From Treponema sp. UBA6988 (GTDB lineage Bacteria > Spirochaetota > Spirochaetia > Treponematales > Treponemataceae): a DNA stretch of 58,730 nucleotides. Where the stretch lies: the NCBI GenBank assembly GCA_002448445.1, contig DJYC01000045.1:1-58730 (forward strand), read 5' to 3'. Shown piece after piece: positions 57,457 to 58,730 of this stretch (position 1 is the first letter of the stretch; every line of letters begins with the position of its first letter). The notes under the pieces were generated by a model, which searched no databases, was not told the origin of the DNA, and saw only the letters and a program-made list of their open reading frames with translations. The position numbers and the translations under genes were made by a program.

Positions 57457-57825
57457 ATGAATTTTTTAGACAATATAAAAGACGCTTACCACAATCTTGC
57501 GCAGAGGACAAGCCGCCTTGCAGTAACCATACTGGGCATAATCCTCTTTCTTTTTCTGTGCGCCCTAATAGTACTTGGAGTACATTCCTGCAACCAGAAG
57601 AAAATTGGCAACGTAAAGCGGGAGGACTTCAAGTCTGAGGATGAATTTATCCCGCCCAGCAACATAAAGCTTACGGAAGACTATTATTTTTCCCGTGAGC
57701 CCAAAGAAAGCTGGAGCCAGGAAGAAATTGAAAAATGGTTTTCCAACCCCAACACCGTCAATATGAACGAACTAAAGCAGGCCAACGATGTGCTTGTTGA
57801 TGAAATAATAGGAGCAGCTCCATGA
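57457..57825 (+). CDS. Small single-pass membrane protein, 122 aa
   Basis: Not recognised. One membrane segment at about residues 22-45 (LAVTILGIILFLFLCALIVL) with a short basic N-terminus in the cytoplasm and an acidic 75-residue periplasmic part (ESWSQEEIEKWFSNPNTVNM). It overlaps the next gene by four bases (ATGA), so both are translated together; the pair may act together in the envelope. Confidence 0.75.
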   Translation: MNFLDNIKDAYHNLAQRTSRLAVTILGIILFLFLCALIVLGVHSCNQKKIGNVKREDFKSEDEFIPPSNIKLTEDYYFSREPKESWSQEEIEKWFSNPNTVNMNELKQANDVLVDEIIGAAP

Positions 57826-58730
57826 AAAAAATAAGAGAGAGATTTTCTTTATCCGCAAATAAAGCAGGTTTTATCCTTGCCTGCGCGCTAATTCCGTTTT
57901 CTATGATTAACGGAGCAGCCCAAAGTTCCACCGTAACAAGCGGAACGGAAGTAAAAGACGTTGTGGCTGACCTAAAAGAAAGCGAAACAATAGTTCTTCC
58001 TCCACAGGCAGCAGGAACAAAAGAGCCTGTTGAATTCCATGCGGCAGACAAAGAACCGGCAGAAAAAAAGAACGTCTACGAAAACACAGGCAAAGAGGCA
58101 ACAGACTTTGAAGCCGCAACTCCGGCGCAGACAAAGGCACAGAACGCTGCCACCACAGGCACTGTCCCGGCAGAAAGCAGCCAGACACAGGCAGCCCCAG
58201 CCCAGACAGGGGCATCTTCTGCACAGACAACCACAATCGTGGAACCGCCCTACACCACCACAAAGGTCACTACAGAAACAGTAACCACAAAAACCGTAAC
58301 TACGGAAACCCGCACAACGGAATCTTCCATAACATCCGGTCCAGGCTTACCCGCAGAAGAAAGAATTGACGGCCCACTCGCACCTGTTCAGGAAAAGCAC
58401 TCATGGGATACACCTTCAACAAAAACCGTACCTGCTTTCCCAAAAGCCAATGCCCAGGAAAAGAAAGACAGCGAAAAGAAGCAGGAGCCGGAAGCAAACC
58501 TCAAGATAAAGGAAACTGAACCAAAGAAAAAGCCAGCAACGGCAAAAGAGCCTGCAAAAACTCCGGCAAAGCAGCCCGCAAAAACAGAAGCAAAGCCAGC
58601 CGCTCCAAAACAGCCTGTCCAGAACACAAAACCTGCAGCAAAAGAGCCGGCAAAGCAGCCTGCAAAAGCACAGACGCAAAGCCCAGCACAAAGGCAGAAC
58701 TCTGGCAGCGGCAATACAGCCCGCCCAGCC
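57822..58730 (+). CDS. Secreted Ala/Pro/Lys-rich protein, cut by the window end
   Basis: Open for 303 codons and running off the right edge. Signal peptide of about 34 residues (FILACALIPFSMINGAAQS), then a low-complexity mature part: an Ala/Gln/Thr-rich stretch, a Thr/Val segment (TTKVTTETVTTKTVTTET near residue 146-164), and a Lys/Pro/Ala-rich stretch (EPAKTPAKQPAKTEAKPAAP near 245). This is a typical extended linker of envelope proteins that end in a peptidoglycan-binding domain such as SPOR; that domain would lie beyond the window. Confidence 0.7.
   Translation, partial: MKKIRERFSLSANKAGFILACALIPFSMINGAAQSSTVTSGTEVKDVVADLKESETIVLPPQAAGTKEPVEFHAADKEPAEKKNVYENTGKEATDFEAATPAQTKAQNAATTGTVPAESSQTQAAPAQTGASSAQTTTIVEPPYTTTKVTTETVTTKTVTTETRTTESSITSGPGLPAEERIDGPLAPVQEKHSWDTPSTKTVPAFPKANAQEKKDSEKKQEPEANLKIKETEPKKKPATAKEPAKTPAKQPAKTEAKPAAPKQPVQNTKPAAKEPAKQPAKAQTQSPAQRQNSGSGNTARPA

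Overview
The window looks like a chromosomal segment of a spirochaete, most likely a host- or rumen-associated Treponema. The reasons are several: two FlaB-type core flagellins in tandem ahead of flaG-fliD; a separate flgN-like/flgK/flgL/fliW/csrA block; two adjacent Maf (DUF115) flagellin-modification proteins; a eukaryote-like isoleucyl-tRNA synthetase; very acidic low-complexity proteins; and a lipoprotein with POMP-type and BspA-type repeats. The genus is an inference from gene content. I see no prophage, transposase, CRISPR array or rRNA operon.

Layout. 1-1.2 kb (minus): a septum-formation FtsB/DivIC-like gene and tsaC. 1.3-9.8 kb (plus): a 1206-aa acidic protein, two Maf proteins and a membrane protein with a degenerate GGDEF domain, probably co-transcribed apart from a terminator inside the group. 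9.9-14.6 kb (minus): ileS, a lipoprotein and a TPR lipoprotein. 14.7-21.2 kb (plus): an exported two-domain protein, an argF-like carbamoyltransferase with an altered active-site motif, a small exported protein, a DHH phosphoesterase, a sigma-factor-like protein and rdgB. 21.4-29.4 kb (plus): flaB, flaB, flaG, fliD, an unknown gene, a PilZ protein, a small unknown gene, tsaE and tsaB. 29.6-34.0 kb (minus): flgN-like, flgK, flgL, fliW and csrA, reading leftward. 34.3-37.9 kb: a large surface lipoprotein and the frameshifted remnant of a related one. 38.0-50.4 kb (plus): metF, four tRNA genes, an FtsX-type ABC exporter pair, a sulfonate-type ABC importer, an O-acetylhomoserine sulfhydrylase, a GNAT acetyltransferase, two identical tRNA-Gly genes, tig, clpP and clpX. 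50.7-58.7 kb: a glycosyltransferase (minus), a DEAD-box helicase, a stand-alone prepilin-peptidase domain, an SMC-like protein, a small membrane protein and a secreted Ala/Pro/Lys-rich protein cut by the window end.

How the genes work together. Late flagellar assembly dominates: filament subunits, their cap (FliD), junction proteins (FlgK/FlgL), a junction chaperone, modification enzymes (Maf) and the CsrA-FliW switch. The first flaB leader carries two GGA-loop hairpins, one over the ribosome binding site, which matches the two-site CsrA architecture known from Bacillus hag. Sigma-28-like promoters can be read upstream of flaB and of the flgN-flgK-flgL block. MetF, the sulfonate-type importer and MetY form a sulfur/methionine neighbourhood. 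TsaC, TsaE and TsaB supply three parts of the t6A tRNA-modification pathway.

The least expected structure is between genes. A family of GC-rich intergenic elements shares a core, ATGGAG (or its complement), inside or beside hairpins whose stems differ from copy to copy yet stay perfectly paired. Several loops expose GGA, the triplet CsrA reads. Whether these are REP-like elements, processing signals or CsrA-titrating RNAs cannot be decided from sequence alone.
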